DNA of 64,000 nucleotides from Marinobacter sp. 1-4A. Its GTDB lineage: Bacteria; Pseudomonadota; Gammaproteobacteria; Pseudomonadales; Oleiphilaceae. The notes beneath the pieces were generated by a model. That model made no database searches. It had not been told where the DNA came from and saw nothing but the letters and a program-made list of their open reading frames with translations. Made by a program: the position numbers and the translations under genes. The stretch covers positions 62,001-126,000 of the forward strand of contig NZ_VCGY01000006.1 in assembly GCF_016597725.1 (NCBI RefSeq). Reading direction: 5' to 3'. Positions 38,688 to 48,464 of this stretch are shown here, piece by piece (within the stretch, counting starts at the first letter, position 1; every line of letters starts with the position of its first letter).

Positions 38688-38737
38688 CTTGTATCTGACA
38701 TATCCCTTGAAAAAAGGACATCTCAGATACAAGCCCG
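38688..38737. other. Long imperfect hairpin between tsf and pyrH
   Basis: The arms GGCTTGTATCTGA (38688-38700) and TCAGATACAAGCC (38725-38737) are perfect complements. Pairing can continue inward with a few mismatches around CATATCCCTT / AAGGACATC, giving a stem of over 20 bp. No T-run follows on the operon strand, so it is more likely an RNA-processing or partial-attenuation structure between tsf and pyrH than a simple terminator. Confidence 0.6.
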
Positions 38738-38816
38738 CCACGAGAGCCGGAAAAACCGACCAACGTGGCAGACTAGAATGGCGCTGTAACTCGGTGTTAA
38801 AGCGCCTAAAAAGGGA

Positions 38817-39686
38817 TTAGGCCTTGCCTTCGTTGGCTGCAGCAGCAACCTCGGCGGCAAAGTCCACTTCCTCTCTCTCAATGCCTTCGCCTACTTCCAG
38901 ACGAACAAAACCAACCAACTCACCACCAGCCGCTTTGATAAGCTGGCCAACGGTTTGCTCCGGGTTCTTTACGAAAGGCTGTTCAACAAGGCTGTTTTCC
39001 TTGAGGAACTTCTGGATACGACCGCCCATCATTTTTTCAACGATTTCGGCAGGCTTACCTTCCATATCCGGCTGAGCCTTGATGACTTCTTTCTCTTTTT
39101 CCAGCTCTTCAGCAGGCATATCTTCCGGCTTGGCAACCCGTGGGTTAACCGCAGCAGCGTGCATCGCGATATCGCGGGCAAGCTCGGCATCACCAGCTGT
39201 CAAAGCCACAACCGAGGCAATTTTGTTGGTGCTGTGAACGTAACCACCAACAACCGGGCCTTTCACTGAAACCAGACGGCGAACAGTGATGTTCTCACCA
39301 ATCTTCTGAACCAGAGCTTCGCGCTTGGCTTCCAGATCACCTTCCATCAGCTTGGCAACGTCGGTTTCGTCTTTTTCGAAAGCAACGCTCAACACGTCGT
39401 TGGCAAAATTCAGGAAGTTGTCGTCGCGAGCAACAAAATCTGTCTCGGAGTTTACTTCCAAAACGTAAGCCACAGTGTTGTCGTCAGAGATTTTGATCAG
39501 CGACACACCTTCAGCGGCTGTACGGCCAGCTTTTTTGGCGGCTTTGAGGCCGGAAGACTTACGCAACTCTTCGATTGCCGCGTCTACACTACCTTCAGAT
39601 TCAACCAGAGCCTTTTTGCACTCCATCATGCCAAGGCCAGTGCGCTCACGCAGCTCTTTGACCATTGCAGCGGTAATAGCAGCCAT
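38817..39686 (-). CDS. tsf: Elongation factor Ts
   Basis: The 289-residue protein has the N-terminal [22 protein letters not shown] and the [17 protein letters not shown] core. It is the nucleotide exchange factor of EF-Tu. It follows rpsB by 93 bases, the conserved pair, and is followed by a large hairpin before pyrH. Confidence 0.97.
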   Translation of the reverse strand: MAAITAAMVKELRERTGLGMMECKKALVESEGSVDAAIEELRKSSGLKAAKKAGRTAAEGVSLIKISDDNTVAYVLEVNSETDFVARDDNFLNFANDVLSVAFEKDETDVAKLMEGDLEAKREALVQKIGENITVRRLVSVKGPVVGGYVHSTNKIASVVALTAGDAELARDIAMHAAAVNPRVAKPEDMPAEELEKEKEVIKAQPDMEGKPAEIVEKMMGGRIQKFLKENSLVEQPFVKNPEQTVGQLIKAAGGELVGFVRLEVGEGIEREEVDFAAEVAAAANEGKA

Positions 39687-39779
39687 GTTCAGTCCTCTTA
39701 ACTTTTCCGAATTCGGTAGGGAGGCATGCCCGGCAATTCACCCGGGCATGCCTTACATCTCATCAGTGACGCGAATGCA

Positions 39780-40526
39780 TCACTCAGCAGCTGGAGCGGC
39801 ACCTGCAGATTCTTCTGCAACTTCTACAAACTCGTCAGCGCCACCGGCTTGTGCTGATTCCAGGCAGGTATCAGCAACAGCTTTTACGTAAATCTGGATC
39901 GCACGGATAGCGTCATCGTTACCGGGGATAACGAAATCAACGCCGTCCGGGTTGCTGTTGGTATCAACAACACCGATAACGGGGATACCCAGCTTGTTAG
40001 CTTCTTTAATAGCAATACGTTCGTGGTCTACGTCGATAACGAACAAGGCATCAGGCAGGCCGCCCATATCCTTGATACCACCGATAGAACGCTCAAGCTT
40101 GTCCATTTCACGGGTGCGCTCGAGAGCTTCTTTCTTGGTCAGCTTGTCGAAAGTACCGTCTTTGCTCTGGGCTTCCAGATCACGGTAGCGACGGATGGAC
40201 TGACGGATGGTCTTGTAGTTGGTCAGCATGCCACCAAGCCAGCGGTGGTTAACAAAAGGCTGGCCGGAACGCTCGGCTTCTTCCTTGATGACCTTGGCTG
40301 CGGCGCGCTTGGTGCCGACAAACAGGATCTTGTTCTTGCTTTCTGTCAGCTTTTGAACGAAATCTAGAGCTTCGTTCATAGCAGGAACAGTCTGCTCAAG
40401 GTTGATGATATGAATTTTGTTACGGGCGCCGAAGATGTACTTCGACATTTTCGGGTTCCAGTAGCGAGTCTGGTGACCGAAGTGAGCACCTGCCTTGAGC
40501 AGGTCACGCATATTTACCTGAGCCAT
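39780..40526 (-). CDS. rpsB: 30S ribosomal protein S2
   Basis: The 248-residue protein is typical S2: [45 protein letters not shown], and [41 protein letters not shown] short Ala/Glu-rich tail follows. It heads the translation operon, and its leader of about 145 bases is a probable site of autoregulation by S2. Confidence 0.98.
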   Translation of the reverse strand: MAQVNMRDLLKAGAHFGHQTRYWNPKMSKYIFGARNKIHIINLEQTVPAMNEALDFVQKLTESKNKILFVGTKRAAAKVIKEEAERSGQPFVNHRWLGGMLTNYKTIRQSIRRYRDLEAQSKDGTFDKLTKKEALERTREMDKLERSIGGIKDMGGLPDALFVIDVDHERIAIKEANKLGIPVIGVVDTNSNPDGVDFVIPGNDDAIRAIQIYVKAVADTCLESAQAGGADEFVEVAEESAGAAPAAE

Positions 40527-40683
40527 GATATTACCTTAGTTTAGCTTCGGGTTAGTCCTCCACGCGTCCAATTACCCCAACCAGGCATCCCTTACACTTC
40601 TTAAAGCGGGAGCAGGCACCCTGGGGCAACGTGCTGACACGTGTGTGAATTTGCCGGATTTGTTTCCAGCGGGCGCGTTTATA
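40527..40683 (-). promoter_or_regulatory. rpsB: rpsB promoter and leader
   Basis: A minus-strand TATAAA (40683-40678) is followed by a GC-rich discriminator (CGCGCCCG), typical of stringently regulated ribosomal promoters. No clear -35 is visible. The resulting leader of about 145 bases contains several short GC-rich inverted stretches. Gammaproteobacterial rpsB leaders are known to bind S2 and repress rpsB-tsf; I infer the same here but did not fold it. Confidence 0.5.
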
Positions 40684-40729
40684 CCATAAATCGGTGACCT
40701 CACGCCATTAATTTTGCATCGAGCCTTCC

Positions 40730-40758
40730 TTGTACCCTGAGCGCGGGACCCTTAAAAT
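40730..40758 (+). promoter_or_regulatory. map: Predicted map promoter
   Basis: TTGTAC (40730-40735) and TAAAAT (40753-40758) are 17 bases apart, placing transcription start near 40765, about 25 bases before the map ATG. It is divergent from the rpsB promoter. Confidence 0.6.
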
Positions 40759-40789
40759 GCTCGTTTGACACAAATCAATGGGAAGCTCA

Positions 40790-41560
40790 ATGCAAGTATC
40801 GATCAAGACTCCGGAAGAAATTGAAAAGATGCGTGTGGCCGGTCGCTTGGCGGCTGACGTTCTCGAGATGATAGGGGAACATGTCAAACCTGGTGTTTCC
40901 ACCGAAGAGCTCAATCAGATATGCCACAACTATATTGTTAACGAGAGGGATGCCATCCCGGCCCCACTCAACTATAAAGGCTTCCCGAAATCTGTTTGCA
41001 TATCCGTTAACCACGTCATCTGCCACGGCATACCTTCAGAGAAAAAGATCCTTAAAGATGGTGACATCGTCAATATAGATGTGACTGTAATCAAGGATGA
41101 ATACCACGGCGATACCAGCAAGATGTGGATTGTCGGCAAGCCCAAGCCGGGAACAGAGAGGCTGATCAAAATTACCCAGGAATGCCTATATAAAGGCATT
41201 GAACTGGTCAAGCCCGGCACACGCTTGGGTGATATTGGCCACGTGATACAGCAGCACGCTGAAAAACATCGTTATTCCGTGGTGCGTGACTACTGCGGGC
41301 ACGGCATCGGCAAGGTGTTTCATGAAGAGCCACAGGTTATGCACTACGGCAAGCCAGGCACCGGAATGGAACTTCAGGAAGGCATGACCTTTACGATCGA
41401 GCCGATGATCAACCAAGGCAAGTACCAAACCAAACTGCTCCCGGATCAGTGGACCGTCGTCACCAAAGATCACAAGCTTTCAGCACAGTGGGAGCACACA
41501 ATTCTTGTCACAGCTGATGGCTATGAAGTGCTGACCAAGCGATCGGAGGAGTCTTTTTAA
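40790..41560 (+). CDS. map: Methionine aminopeptidase type I
   Basis: The 256-residue enzyme carries the five metal ligands: an aspartate pair in DGDIVNIDVTV and HGDTSKMW, histidine in YCGHGIGKVFHEEP, and glutamates in MTFTIEPMI and QWEHTILVT. It removes the initiator methionine from nascent chains. I use the ATG at 40790, with GGAAG just before; the ATG at 40778 would contain that ribosome site. It is divergent from rpsB, as in E. coli, and leads into glnD. Confidence 0.96.
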   Translation: MQVSIKTPEEIEKMRVAGRLAADVLEMIGEHVKPGVSTEELNQICHNYIVNERDAIPAPLNYKGFPKSVCISVNHVICHGIPSEKKILKDGDIVNIDVTVIKDEYHGDTSKMWIVGKPKPGTERLIKITQECLYKGIELVKPGTRLGDIGHVIQQHAEKHRYSVVRDYCGHGIGKVFHEEPQVMHYGKPGTGMELQEGMTFTIEPMINQGKYQTKLLPDQWTVVTKDHKLSAQWEHTILVTADGYEVLTKRSEESF

Positions 41561-44206
41561 GTGACGCGTCAGGAGCTGGTGGCCAGAATCAGTGGGGATC
41601 TTTCCCCGATCAAGGCAGCCAGAGAACTGCTGAAAGAACGCTATGATGCAGATGCCGAAGCCTTCCGGCAGGGCGCAGACGTAAGGGCTCTGGTTCGCTC
41701 CAGAGCCGATACGGTAGACACCGTTCTGGAGCTGATCTGGAACCGCTACCCCTTCTCCAGTTCATCGGACATTGCACTGGTCGCCGTTGGCGGCTATGGG
41801 CGTGGTGAGCTGCACCCGCACTCGGATATTGACCTGCTCATTCTCACCCGAAATGGTATGGACCCGGAATGGCAGGAAGATCTTGGAGCCTTTGTGACCC
41901 TGCTTTGGGATCTCAAGCTCGACATCGGCCATAGCGTTCGCAGTATTGATGAAAGCAAATCTGCCGCAAGAGGCGATGTAGCCACCCTCACAAACCTATT
42001 GGAAACCCGTACAATTGCGGGCCCAGACGAGCTGCGCAAAGAGCTTAGTGAACAAGCCTACTCCGACAACATCACCACAGACCGCGACTACTTTATTGCA
42101 AAGCGCAGAGAGCAGCAGCAGCGCCACAAAAAATACAGCGATACCGAGTACAACCTCGAACCCAACGTAAAGAGCTCTCCCGGAGCCCTGCGGGATATAC
42201 AAACCATCGGCTGGATTACCAAGCGGCACTTTGGATTACAAAGCATCGCCGACCTCACCCGTTTCAGCATCTTAACGGATGAAGAGCATCAGGTTTTGGT
42301 ACAAGGTGAAACTCTGCTGTGGCGGCTGCGTTACGGGCTTCAGTTGATCGCAAACCGAAATGAAAACCGCCTATTGTTCGATCACCAACGCGCCCTTGCC
42401 CAAATGCTGGGCTATAAAGACGAAGGCAAGCGGCTCGATGTAGAGCTCATGATGCAATCGTACTATCGGGCTGTATTGGCGCTTGCCGAACTGGCTGACG
42501 TTATCCTTCAGTTTTACGATGAGGCGATACTCGGCACCGGCACAGAGGACAACATACAACCCATCAACAAACGCTTCCAGATTCGCAACAGTTATATAGA
42601 AGCGGTAAACAATCAGGTGTTTGCCTACTCGCCCTACGCAATTATGGAAATTTTCGTACTGATGGCGCAGCACCCTGAAATAAAGGGAATCCGGGCGACC
42701 ACCATTCGCTCTTTGCGGGCACACAGGCATCTGATTGACGATGCTTTTCGGGCTGACTTGGCTGTGACATCCCTGTTCATGGAGCTATTAAAAACACCCC
42801 ACGGGCTGGATACAACCCTCTCCGCCATGAAAAAGTACAACGTGCTGGGCCGCTACCTGCCCGAATTCGGCCAAATTATCGGCCAGATGCAGCACGACCT
42901 TTTCCATATTTACACTGTTGACGCACACACCATGCGGGTTGTTCGCAACATGGTTCGAATGAGTGGCCCGGAGGCTCGCGACGACTACCCGCTGGCCGCC
43001 CGGTTAATCCACGGCCTACCTAAGCGAGAACTACTGTATATTGCGGGCCTATACCACGACATCGCCAAGGGCCGTGGCGGAGACCATTCAGAGCTTGGCG
43101 CCGTAGATGCCGAATCCTTCTGTGAGCGCCACCACTTAGGTGAGCGTGACACCCAACTGGTTTCTTGGCTGGTAGAAAACCACCTTTTGATGTCGATGAC
43201 GGCGCAGCGAAAAGATATTTCCGACCCGGACATTATTCGTTCCTTTGCTCGCGCAGTGCCCAGCCAGGCGCATTTGGATTATCTGTACATCCTTACGGTT
43301 TGCGATATCAGCGCCACCAACCCAAAACTCTGGAACACCTGGCGCGCATCCCTACTGCGTCAACTGTATCTAGAAGCCAAGAGAGCCCTAAGGCAAGGCA
43401 CGGAAATTCCTGTAGACAGACAGGAATGGGTACGCGCGACCCAGTCTGAGGCAAGGGACATTCTCCATGCCCAAAACATCACCGACGAGCAGATAGATGC
43501 TATCTGGGATACTGTCGATGAGGACTACTTTCTGCAGGATTCCACGGTTGATATTGCTTGGCAAACAGCCGCAATCATCAATCATGGCGACACGCCCGGG
43601 CCACTGGTGCTTATTCGGGATACTCACGGCGGCCCCACCGATGGTTTCTCCCAAATCATTATTTACATGAAAGACCGGGCCACCCTGTTTGCAGCAACAA
43701 CAGCCGTGCTGGAGCAACTCAACCTGAACATTGTTGATGCCCGCATCAGCTCGAATGATAGCCCCTTCACCATCAGCTCCTATGTGGTTCTGGACGAGAA
43801 GGGCCAACCGCTGGGTGTGGACCCTGCTCGCAAAGAGCGTGTGCGCAGGCGCCTGATCGAAGAGTTGGATGATCCGGAGGACTACCCTGACATCATTCAC
43901 CGCCGCACGCCGCGACAGCTCAGGCACTTTGCCTTCCCAACCGAAGTGTTGTTTTCCAACGACACCATTAACGAGCGCACGGTGATTGAAGTGATTACGC
44001 CTGACCGTCCCGGCCTTCTGGCACGGATTGGTCAGGTGCTGCTGGATCATCGTATACGCTTGAGTAATGCCAAAATTGCTACCTTGGGCGAGCGCGTGGA
44101 GGACGTTTTCTTTGTGACCGACGAGCAAGGCGAACCAATCAGCGACCCTTCCGTGTGCCGCGCCCTACAGCAAGACCTATGCAAAATGCTGGACGAAACT
44201 CAATGA
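41561..44206 (+). CDS. glnD: PII uridylyltransferase / uridylyl-removing enzyme
   Basis: The 881-residue protein has the nucleotidyltransferase motif GGYGRGELHPHSDIDLLIL (about 78-96), an HD domain with YHDIAKGRGGDHSE (about 500), and two C-terminal ACT domains (about 690-880) that sense glutamine. It modifies PII proteins to signal nitrogen status. The start is GTG directly after the map stop, with GGAGGA upstream, and its TGA overlaps the dapC ATG. Confidence 0.96.
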   Translation: MTRQELVARISGDLSPIKAARELLKERYDADAEAFRQGADVRALVRSRADTVDTVLELIWNRYPFSSSSDIALVAVGGYGRGELHPHSDIDLLILTRNGMDPEWQEDLGAFVTLLWDLKLDIGHSVRSIDESKSAARGDVATLTNLLETRTIAGPDELRKELSEQAYSDNITTDRDYFIAKRREQQQRHKKYSDTEYNLEPNVKSSPGALRDIQTIGWITKRHFGLQSIADLTRFSILTDEEHQVLVQGETLLWRLRYGLQLIANRNENRLLFDHQRALAQMLGYKDEGKRLDVELMMQSYYRAVLALAELADVILQFYDEAILGTGTEDNIQPINKRFQIRNSYIEAVNNQVFAYSPYAIMEIFVLMAQHPEIKGIRATTIRSLRAHRHLIDDAFRADLAVTSLFMELLKTPHGLDTTLSAMKKYNVLGRYLPEFGQIIGQMQHDLFHIYTVDAHTMRVVRNMVRMSGPEARDDYPLAARLIHGLPKRELLYIAGLYHDIAKGRGGDHSELGAVDAESFCERHHLGERDTQLVSWLVENHLLMSMTAQRKDISDPDIIRSFARAVPSQAHLDYLYILTVCDISATNPKLWNTWRASLLRQLYLEAKRALRQGTEIPVDRQEWVRATQSEARDILHAQNITDEQIDAIWDTVDEDYFLQDSTVDIAWQTAAIINHGDTPGPLVLIRDTHGGPTDGFSQIIIYMKDRATLFAATTAVLEQLNLNIVDARISSNDSPFTISSYVVLDEKGQPLGVDPARKERVRRRLIEELDDPEDYPDIIHRRTPRQLRHFAFPTEVLFSNDTINERTVIEVITPDRPGLLARIGQVLLDHRIRLSNAKIATLGERVEDVFFVTDEQGEPISDPSVCRALQQDLCKMLDETQ

Positions 44207-45399
44207 ACCCCAACCTGAAAAAGCTACACCCCTACCCCTTCGAGAAGTTGGCGAAACTCAAAGCCGGTATTTCGGTACCAGAGCATCTGCAAGCTATATC
44301 CCTCGGTATTGGCGAGCCCAAACACCCGTCCCCTGAGTTTGTAAAACAGGTGATTGCAGACAATCTCGATAGGATGGCCAACTACCCCACCACCCGGGGT
44401 CTGGGTGAGCTGCGGGTGGCCATTAGCCAATGGGCCACTCAACGATTTCAGCTGAAAGCAGGCTCTCTGGACCCGGAACACAATATCGTCCCGGTAAACG
44501 GCACCCGCGAGGCCATCTTTTCACTTGTGCAGGCGGTGGTTGATGCAAGCAGGCAGGCCACAGTTGTAAGCCCCAACCCCTTTTACCAGGTATACGAAGG
44601 GGCCGCATTTTTAGCAGGTGCGACGCCGGTTTACCTGCCCTGCGATGGCTCCAACGGTTTTATTCCGGACTTCGACGCGGTGCCGGAATCCGTATGGCGG
44701 GATTGTCAGGTGTTATTTCTTTGCTCTCCAGGAAACCCCAGCGGGGCAGTCATACCACGGAGTACCCTAACCAAGGTTATTGAACTTGCAGACAGGTATG
44801 ACTTTATTGTTGCCTCAGATGAGTGCTATTCGGAACTCTACCCTGATGAAAACAACCCACCGGAAGGCCTACTACAGACTTGCGCTGCTATGGGCCGTAA
44901 CGACTTCGCACGCTGTGTTGTTTTCCACAGCCTATCGAAACGCAGCAACCTGCCGGGCCTGAGATCCGGCTTTGTAGCGGGTGACGCAAGCATATTGAAA
45001 GGCTATCTGAGTTACCGAACCTACCATGGCTGCGCCATGCCGGTTCATAACCAACTCGCAAGCATTGCCGCTTGGCAAGATGAAGATCACGTGCGGGAGA
45101 ACCGAGCGGCTTATCGTGCCAAGTTTGAAGCCGTTGTGCCTATTCTGCGCGAAGTCATGGAAGTGGACTTTCCCGATGCGGGATTTTACCTCTGGCCGAC
45201 CACCCCAATGGACGATGAAACCTTTGCAAAAGAGTTGTCAGCTCAGCAAAACGTTCATGTTCTGCCCGGCCGCTATTTATCACGTACTGTGGATGGCCAC
45301 AATCCGGGCGAAAACAGAGTTCGCATGGCATTGGTTGCACCACTGGAAGAGTGCGTCGAAGCCGCAAGGCGCATCGTTGAATTTGTAAAGGCAAACTGA
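44203..45399 (+). CDS. dapC: Succinyldiaminopimelate aminotransferase
   Basis: With the ATG overlapping the glnD TGA, the product is 398 residues. It is a fold-type I PLP aminotransferase: SPGNPSGAVIP, the VASDECYSELY aspartate, and the lysine in VFHSLSKRSNLPGLRSGF. It converts N-succinyl-2-amino-6-ketopimelate to N-succinyl-LL-diaminopimelate in lysine and peptidoglycan synthesis. dapD and dapE in the same operon make the assignment firm. Confidence 0.93.
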   Translation: MNPNLKKLHPYPFEKLAKLKAGISVPEHLQAISLGIGEPKHPSPEFVKQVIADNLDRMANYPTTRGLGELRVAISQWATQRFQLKAGSLDPEHNIVPVNGTREAIFSLVQAVVDASRQATVVSPNPFYQVYEGAAFLAGATPVYLPCDGSNGFIPDFDAVPESVWRDCQVLFLCSPGNPSGAVIPRSTLTKVIELADRYDFIVASDECYSELYPDENNPPEGLLQTCAAMGRNDFARCVVFHSLSKRSNLPGLRSGFVAGDASILKGYLSYRTYHGCAMPVHNQLASIAAWQDEDHVRENRAAYRAKFEAVVPILREVMEVDFPDAGFYLWPTTPMDDETFAKELSAQQNVHVLPGRYLSRTVDGHNPGENRVRMALVAPLEECVEAARRIVEFVKAN

Positions 45400-45402
45400 A
45401 TT

Positions 45403-45744
45403 ATGAAGCTCTATGGCATTCGCAATTGCGACACCGTCAAAAAAGCCCGTAAATGGCTTGATGAGCAAGGCATTAACTACGAGTTTCACGACTTCAAAAA
45501 AGAAGGGCTGGATGAAAGCCGGTTATCCCAGTGGGAAAAAGCGGTGGGCTGGGAAACCCTGCTGAATCGCCGCGGCACCACCTGGCGCAAACTCAGCGAC
45601 GAGGTTCGTGATACTATCAGCGCCCAATCTGCCCACGATATTATGCTGGAAAACACCTCCATCATTAAACGGCCCGTCGTCGAATATGACGGCGCGATTT
45701 ATGTCGGCTTCAATGCCGATGACTGGGCAACAATCATCAAATAA
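45403..45744 (+). CDS. ArsC/Spx-family protein (YffB-like)
   Basis: The 113-residue thioredoxin-fold protein has a single N-terminal cysteine in YGIRNCDTVKKARKWL, then FHDFKKEGL and IKRPVVEYDGAIYVGF. It lacks the second cysteine of classical arsenate reductase. YffB homologues sit next to dapE in many gammaproteobacteria, and this one lies between dapC and dapD three bases after dapC. Its role is not known; a glutathione-dependent reductase has been suggested for the family. Confidence 0.88.
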   Translation: MKLYGIRNCDTVKKARKWLDEQGINYEFHDFKKEGLDESRLSQWEKAVGWETLLNRRGTTWRKLSDEVRDTISAQSAHDIMLENTSIIKRPVVEYDGAIYVGFNADDWATIIK

Positions 45745-45775
45745 ACACGATCAAATAGACAGGAGCAATCACTGC

Positions 45776-46804
45776 ATGAGCTTTGCATTCGGCATAGGTA
45801 TCGGCACCCAAAACAATCAGGGAGAATGGCTGGAGGTTTTTTACCAGCAACCGATCATCACACCCGAGACAGAGCTGATTGATGTAGTGGGGACTGCTCT
45901 GGATTACAAAGGCGGAAACCGGGCAATCCATGCAACCGCTGAACAACTGGTTGAATTTGCAAAGGCTCTGCGCCAAATCGGCTCAACAAATCAGGCATCA
46001 CTGGCAGAGAAAGCGGCCAACAGCAAACGCCCGGTTGTAGTGACCGTTCTGGAAACAGACGATACTGCTTCAAGCACGCCGGAGGTCTATCTTAAGCTAC
46101 ATCTGATCTCCCACCGGCAAGCAAAACCCCACGGGCTGAAATTGGACGGCATCTTCGGCCTACTGCCTAACCTTGCGTGGACCAACGAAGGCGCCATTGA
46201 CCTGAACGAGCTGCCGGAACGTCAGCTCAAGGCCCGCCTCGAAGGCCGTTCTCTGGAAGTGAAATCCGTAGACAAATTCCCGCAGATGACGGACTACGTA
46301 GTTCCCAATGGCGTTCGCATTGCAGATACAGCGCGCGTACGCCTTGGCGCTTACGTGGGTGAAGGTACAACCGTTATGCACGAAGGCTTTATCAACTTCA
46401 ATGCTGGCACCGAAGGCACCAGCATGATTGAAGGCCGCATTTCTGCAGGCGTGATGGTGGGCAAAGGGTCCGACCTCGGTGGTGGCTGTTCTACCATGGG
46501 TACTCTGTCTGGTGGCGGCAACATGGTTATTTCTGTTGGCGAAAACTGCCTGATCGGCGCCAATGCGGGTATTGGCATTCCCTTGGGTGACCGCTGCAAG
46601 GTTGAGGCTGGCCTATACATTACTGCTGGCACTAAAGTTGCCTTGCTGGACGACAGCAACGAACTGGTTGAAATCATCAAAGCCCGCGATCTGGCCAACA
46701 AGCCAGACCTTCTGTTCCGCCGTAACAGCCAAACCGGCGCGGTTGAATGTAAAACCAATCAATCCGCTATCGAGCTGAACGACGAACTCCATGCAAATAA
46801 CTGA
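45776..46804 (+). CDS. dapD: Tetrahydrodipicolinate N-succinyltransferase
   Basis: The 342-residue form belongs to the long type seen in Pseudomonas. It has an N-terminal domain (about 1-180) and a left-handed beta-helix with [35 protein letters not shown] and [19 protein letters not shown]. It succinylates tetrahydrodipicolinate, opening the succinylase branch. AGGAG is ten bases before the ATG at 45776; the frame is open further upstream, but that part is shadow of the preceding gene. It overlaps dapE by 14 bases. Confidence 0.95.
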   Translation: MSFAFGIGIGTQNNQGEWLEVFYQQPIITPETELIDVVGTALDYKGGNRAIHATAEQLVEFAKALRQIGSTNQASLAEKAANSKRPVVVTVLETDDTASSTPEVYLKLHLISHRQAKPHGLKLDGIFGLLPNLAWTNEGAIDLNELPERQLKARLEGRSLEVKSVDKFPQMTDYVVPNGVRIADTARVRLGAYVGEGTTVMHEGFINFNAGTEGTSMIEGRISAGVMVGKGSDLGGGCSTMGTLSGGGNMVISVGENCLIGANAGIGIPLGDRCKVEAGLYITAGTKVALLDDSNELVEIIKARDLANKPDLLFRRNSQTGAVECKTNQSAIELNDELHANN

Positions 46805-47927
46805 TTCACCAACAATCAAACTGGCCATCGACCTGATCAGCCGGCCATCAGTAACGCCAGATGATGCGGGCTGCCAAGAACTCATGATGTCGCGGCTATC
46901 TCCCTTGGGTTTTGCCGGAGAGCACATGCGGTTTGGCGACACCGACAACCTCTGGGCGCGCAAAGGCTCAGAGGGGCCTGTGCTTGCGTTTGCTGGCCAT
47001 ACCGACGTGGTTCCTACCGGGCCTGAAAAAAACTGGTCTCACCCGCCGTTTGATCCGGTTATCAAGGATGGCTACCTCCATGGCCGGGGCGCTGCCGACA
47101 TGAAAGGCAGTCTCGCGGCCTTCATCACTGCATGTGAACGCTTCGTAAGTGCTCACCCGAATCATCGCGGCTCCATCGCCCTGCTGATTACCAGTGATGA
47201 GGAAGGCCCGGCCCAAAACGGAACGGTGAAGGTTATCGAAGCGCTGGAAGCCCGTTCAGAAAAAATTGACTGGTGCTTAATTGGTGAACCCTCCAGCACT
47301 CATGAAGTCGGTGATGTCATCAAGAACGGCCGCCGGGGCTCGCTGCACGGCTACTTAACGGTACAGGGCGTTCAGGGCCATGTTGCCTATCCCCATCTGG
47401 CTGAGAATGCCATCCATGCAGTCGCACCGGCTCTGCATACGCTGGCGAATGAGTTTTGGGACAACGGCAACGACTATTTCCCGCCTACAACCTTCCAAAT
47501 TACAAAAATGGAAGCTGGCACTGGTAGCAACATCATCCCCGGCGAATGTCTGGTGCACTTCAACTTCCGATACTGCACAGAAAACACGGCGGAGAGCCTT
47601 GAGGAGCGGGTTGTGGCAACACTTGAGCGACACAATCTGAAATACGACCTACAGTGGCACCTCAGTGGTCGCCCCTTCCTTACGGATAAGGGCGCGCTGG
47701 TGTCTGCCAGCCAGAGCGCCATTCGGAACGTCACCGGGCGCGAGACCGAGCTCTCTACGTCTGGTGGAACGTCTGATGGGCGCTTCATCGCACCAACCGG
47801 CGCGCAGGTTGTGGAGCTTGGCCCCATCAACGCGACCATTCACAAAGTGAACGAGTGCGTAAAAGCTGAGGACCTAGACACTCTATCCCGGATTTATGAG
47901 CAGATTCTTGTGGAATTGCTAGCCTGA
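46791..47927 (+). CDS. dapE: Succinyl-diaminopimelate desuccinylase
   Basis: The 378-residue M20 metallopeptidase has [31 protein letters not shown] (bridging Asp), ITSDEEGPA (catalytic Glu) and the C-terminal [13 protein letters not shown]. It releases LL-diaminopimelate and succinate. It overlaps dapD and is followed by a strong bidirectional terminator, so it ends the map-glnD-dap unit. Confidence 0.96.
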   Translation: MQITDSPTIKLAIDLISRPSVTPDDAGCQELMMSRLSPLGFAGEHMRFGDTDNLWARKGSEGPVLAFAGHTDVVPTGPEKNWSHPPFDPVIKDGYLHGRGAADMKGSLAAFITACERFVSAHPNHRGSIALLITSDEEGPAQNGTVKVIEALEARSEKIDWCLIGEPSSTHEVGDVIKNGRRGSLHGYLTVQGVQGHVAYPHLAENAIHAVAPALHTLANEFWDNGNDYFPPTTFQITKMEAGTGSNIIPGECLVHFNFRYCTENTAESLEERVVATLERHNLKYDLQWHLSGRPFLTDKGALVSASQSAIRNVTGRETELSTSGGTSDGRFIAPTGAQVVELGPINATIHKVNECVKAEDLDTLSRIYEQILVELLA

Positions 47928-47952
47928 GCGGCTCGATTGAAAGCTGACACAT

Positions 47953-47987
47953 ACAAAGAGGCCAGAACATTGTTCTGGCCTCTTTGT
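47953..47987. terminator. Bidirectional terminator between dapE and slyX
   Basis: A near-perfect 35-base inverted repeat has 17-base arms (ACAAAGAGGCCAGAACA and its complement). Both sides are flanked by T- or A-rich arm ends. It lies between two convergent genes. Confidence 0.85.
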
Positions 47988-47995
47988 CTCGCGAA

Positions 47996-48214
47996 TCAAT
48001 AATGTGGTGGGGGTAACTCTTCCTCTTCACGCTTGATATTCGACGACGAAAAATCCTTGATCTGGCTATGCAGCAACCGCTTCGCATCCCACAGTTCACG
48101 AATATCCATCTCTTGCTTCGCCACCTGCTCGCTCAGGGTATGAATAACATCATCCTGAAAGGCAAGCCGTGTTTCGAGTTCGTCCAGTCTGGTTTGCAAA
48201 TCGTTTTGACTCAT
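47996..48214 (-). CDS. slyX: SlyX family protein
   Basis: The 72-residue coiled-coil protein matches SlyX: LQTRLDELETRLAFQDDVIHTLSEQVAKQEMDI, then LWDAKRLLHSQI and a C-terminal PPPHY. The function is unknown in general. It stands alone and ends at the shared terminator. Confidence 0.92.
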   Translation of the reverse strand: MSQNDLQTRLDELETRLAFQDDVIHTLSEQVAKQEMDIRELWDAKRLLHSQIKDFSSSNIKREEEELPPPHY

Positions 48215-48391
48215 CAGCTACTCAACCCTCTTGGATAATAGGTTCGCGTGAATGGGTAAATATGAGATCCAGATCCTGCCAAGAGCATTCGATGCCACAG
48301 CCGTTTGGTATGCCGCGGGGATAATCTGCTATCATGCCGCTTTTGCCCGCCCGAGCTTCCGTTTTTTAGGGAATCAGGTGGTAATCACTGG

Positions 48392-48426
48392 CCGGATAAG
48401 CGATTTTACCCGATATCCGGTTTTTT
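48392..48426 (+). terminator. Terminator-like hairpin in the leader of the cold-shock gene
   Basis: CCGGATA (48392-48398) pairs with TATCCGG (48414-48420) and six T residues follow. The hairpin is 39 bases before the chosen ATG of the cold-shock-domain gene, too close to be the end of an upstream plus-strand gene, since none exists here. It is therefore a candidate attenuator. Confidence 0.5.
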
Positions 48427-48464
48427 ATCGTCAGCGTTAATGAAAAATGGAGAATTCTCAGTCA

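Noticed and set aside
40765..40770. TTGACA just before map taken as a -35 box
   Set aside because: It is only 20 bases from the ATG, so the start site would fall inside the gene; a better promoter lies upstream.
43388..44128. Open frame of 246 codons on the minus strand
   Set aside because: It lies wholly inside glnD, whose product is complete, and shows no ribosome site or family motif.
45403..45744. Arsenate reductase arsC
   Set aside because: It has one cysteine in the YffB position and lies in a dap operon with no other arsenic genes.
48252..48440. 62-codon open frame upstream of the cold-shock gene
   Set aside because: No family resemblance, and it runs through the terminator-like hairpin.
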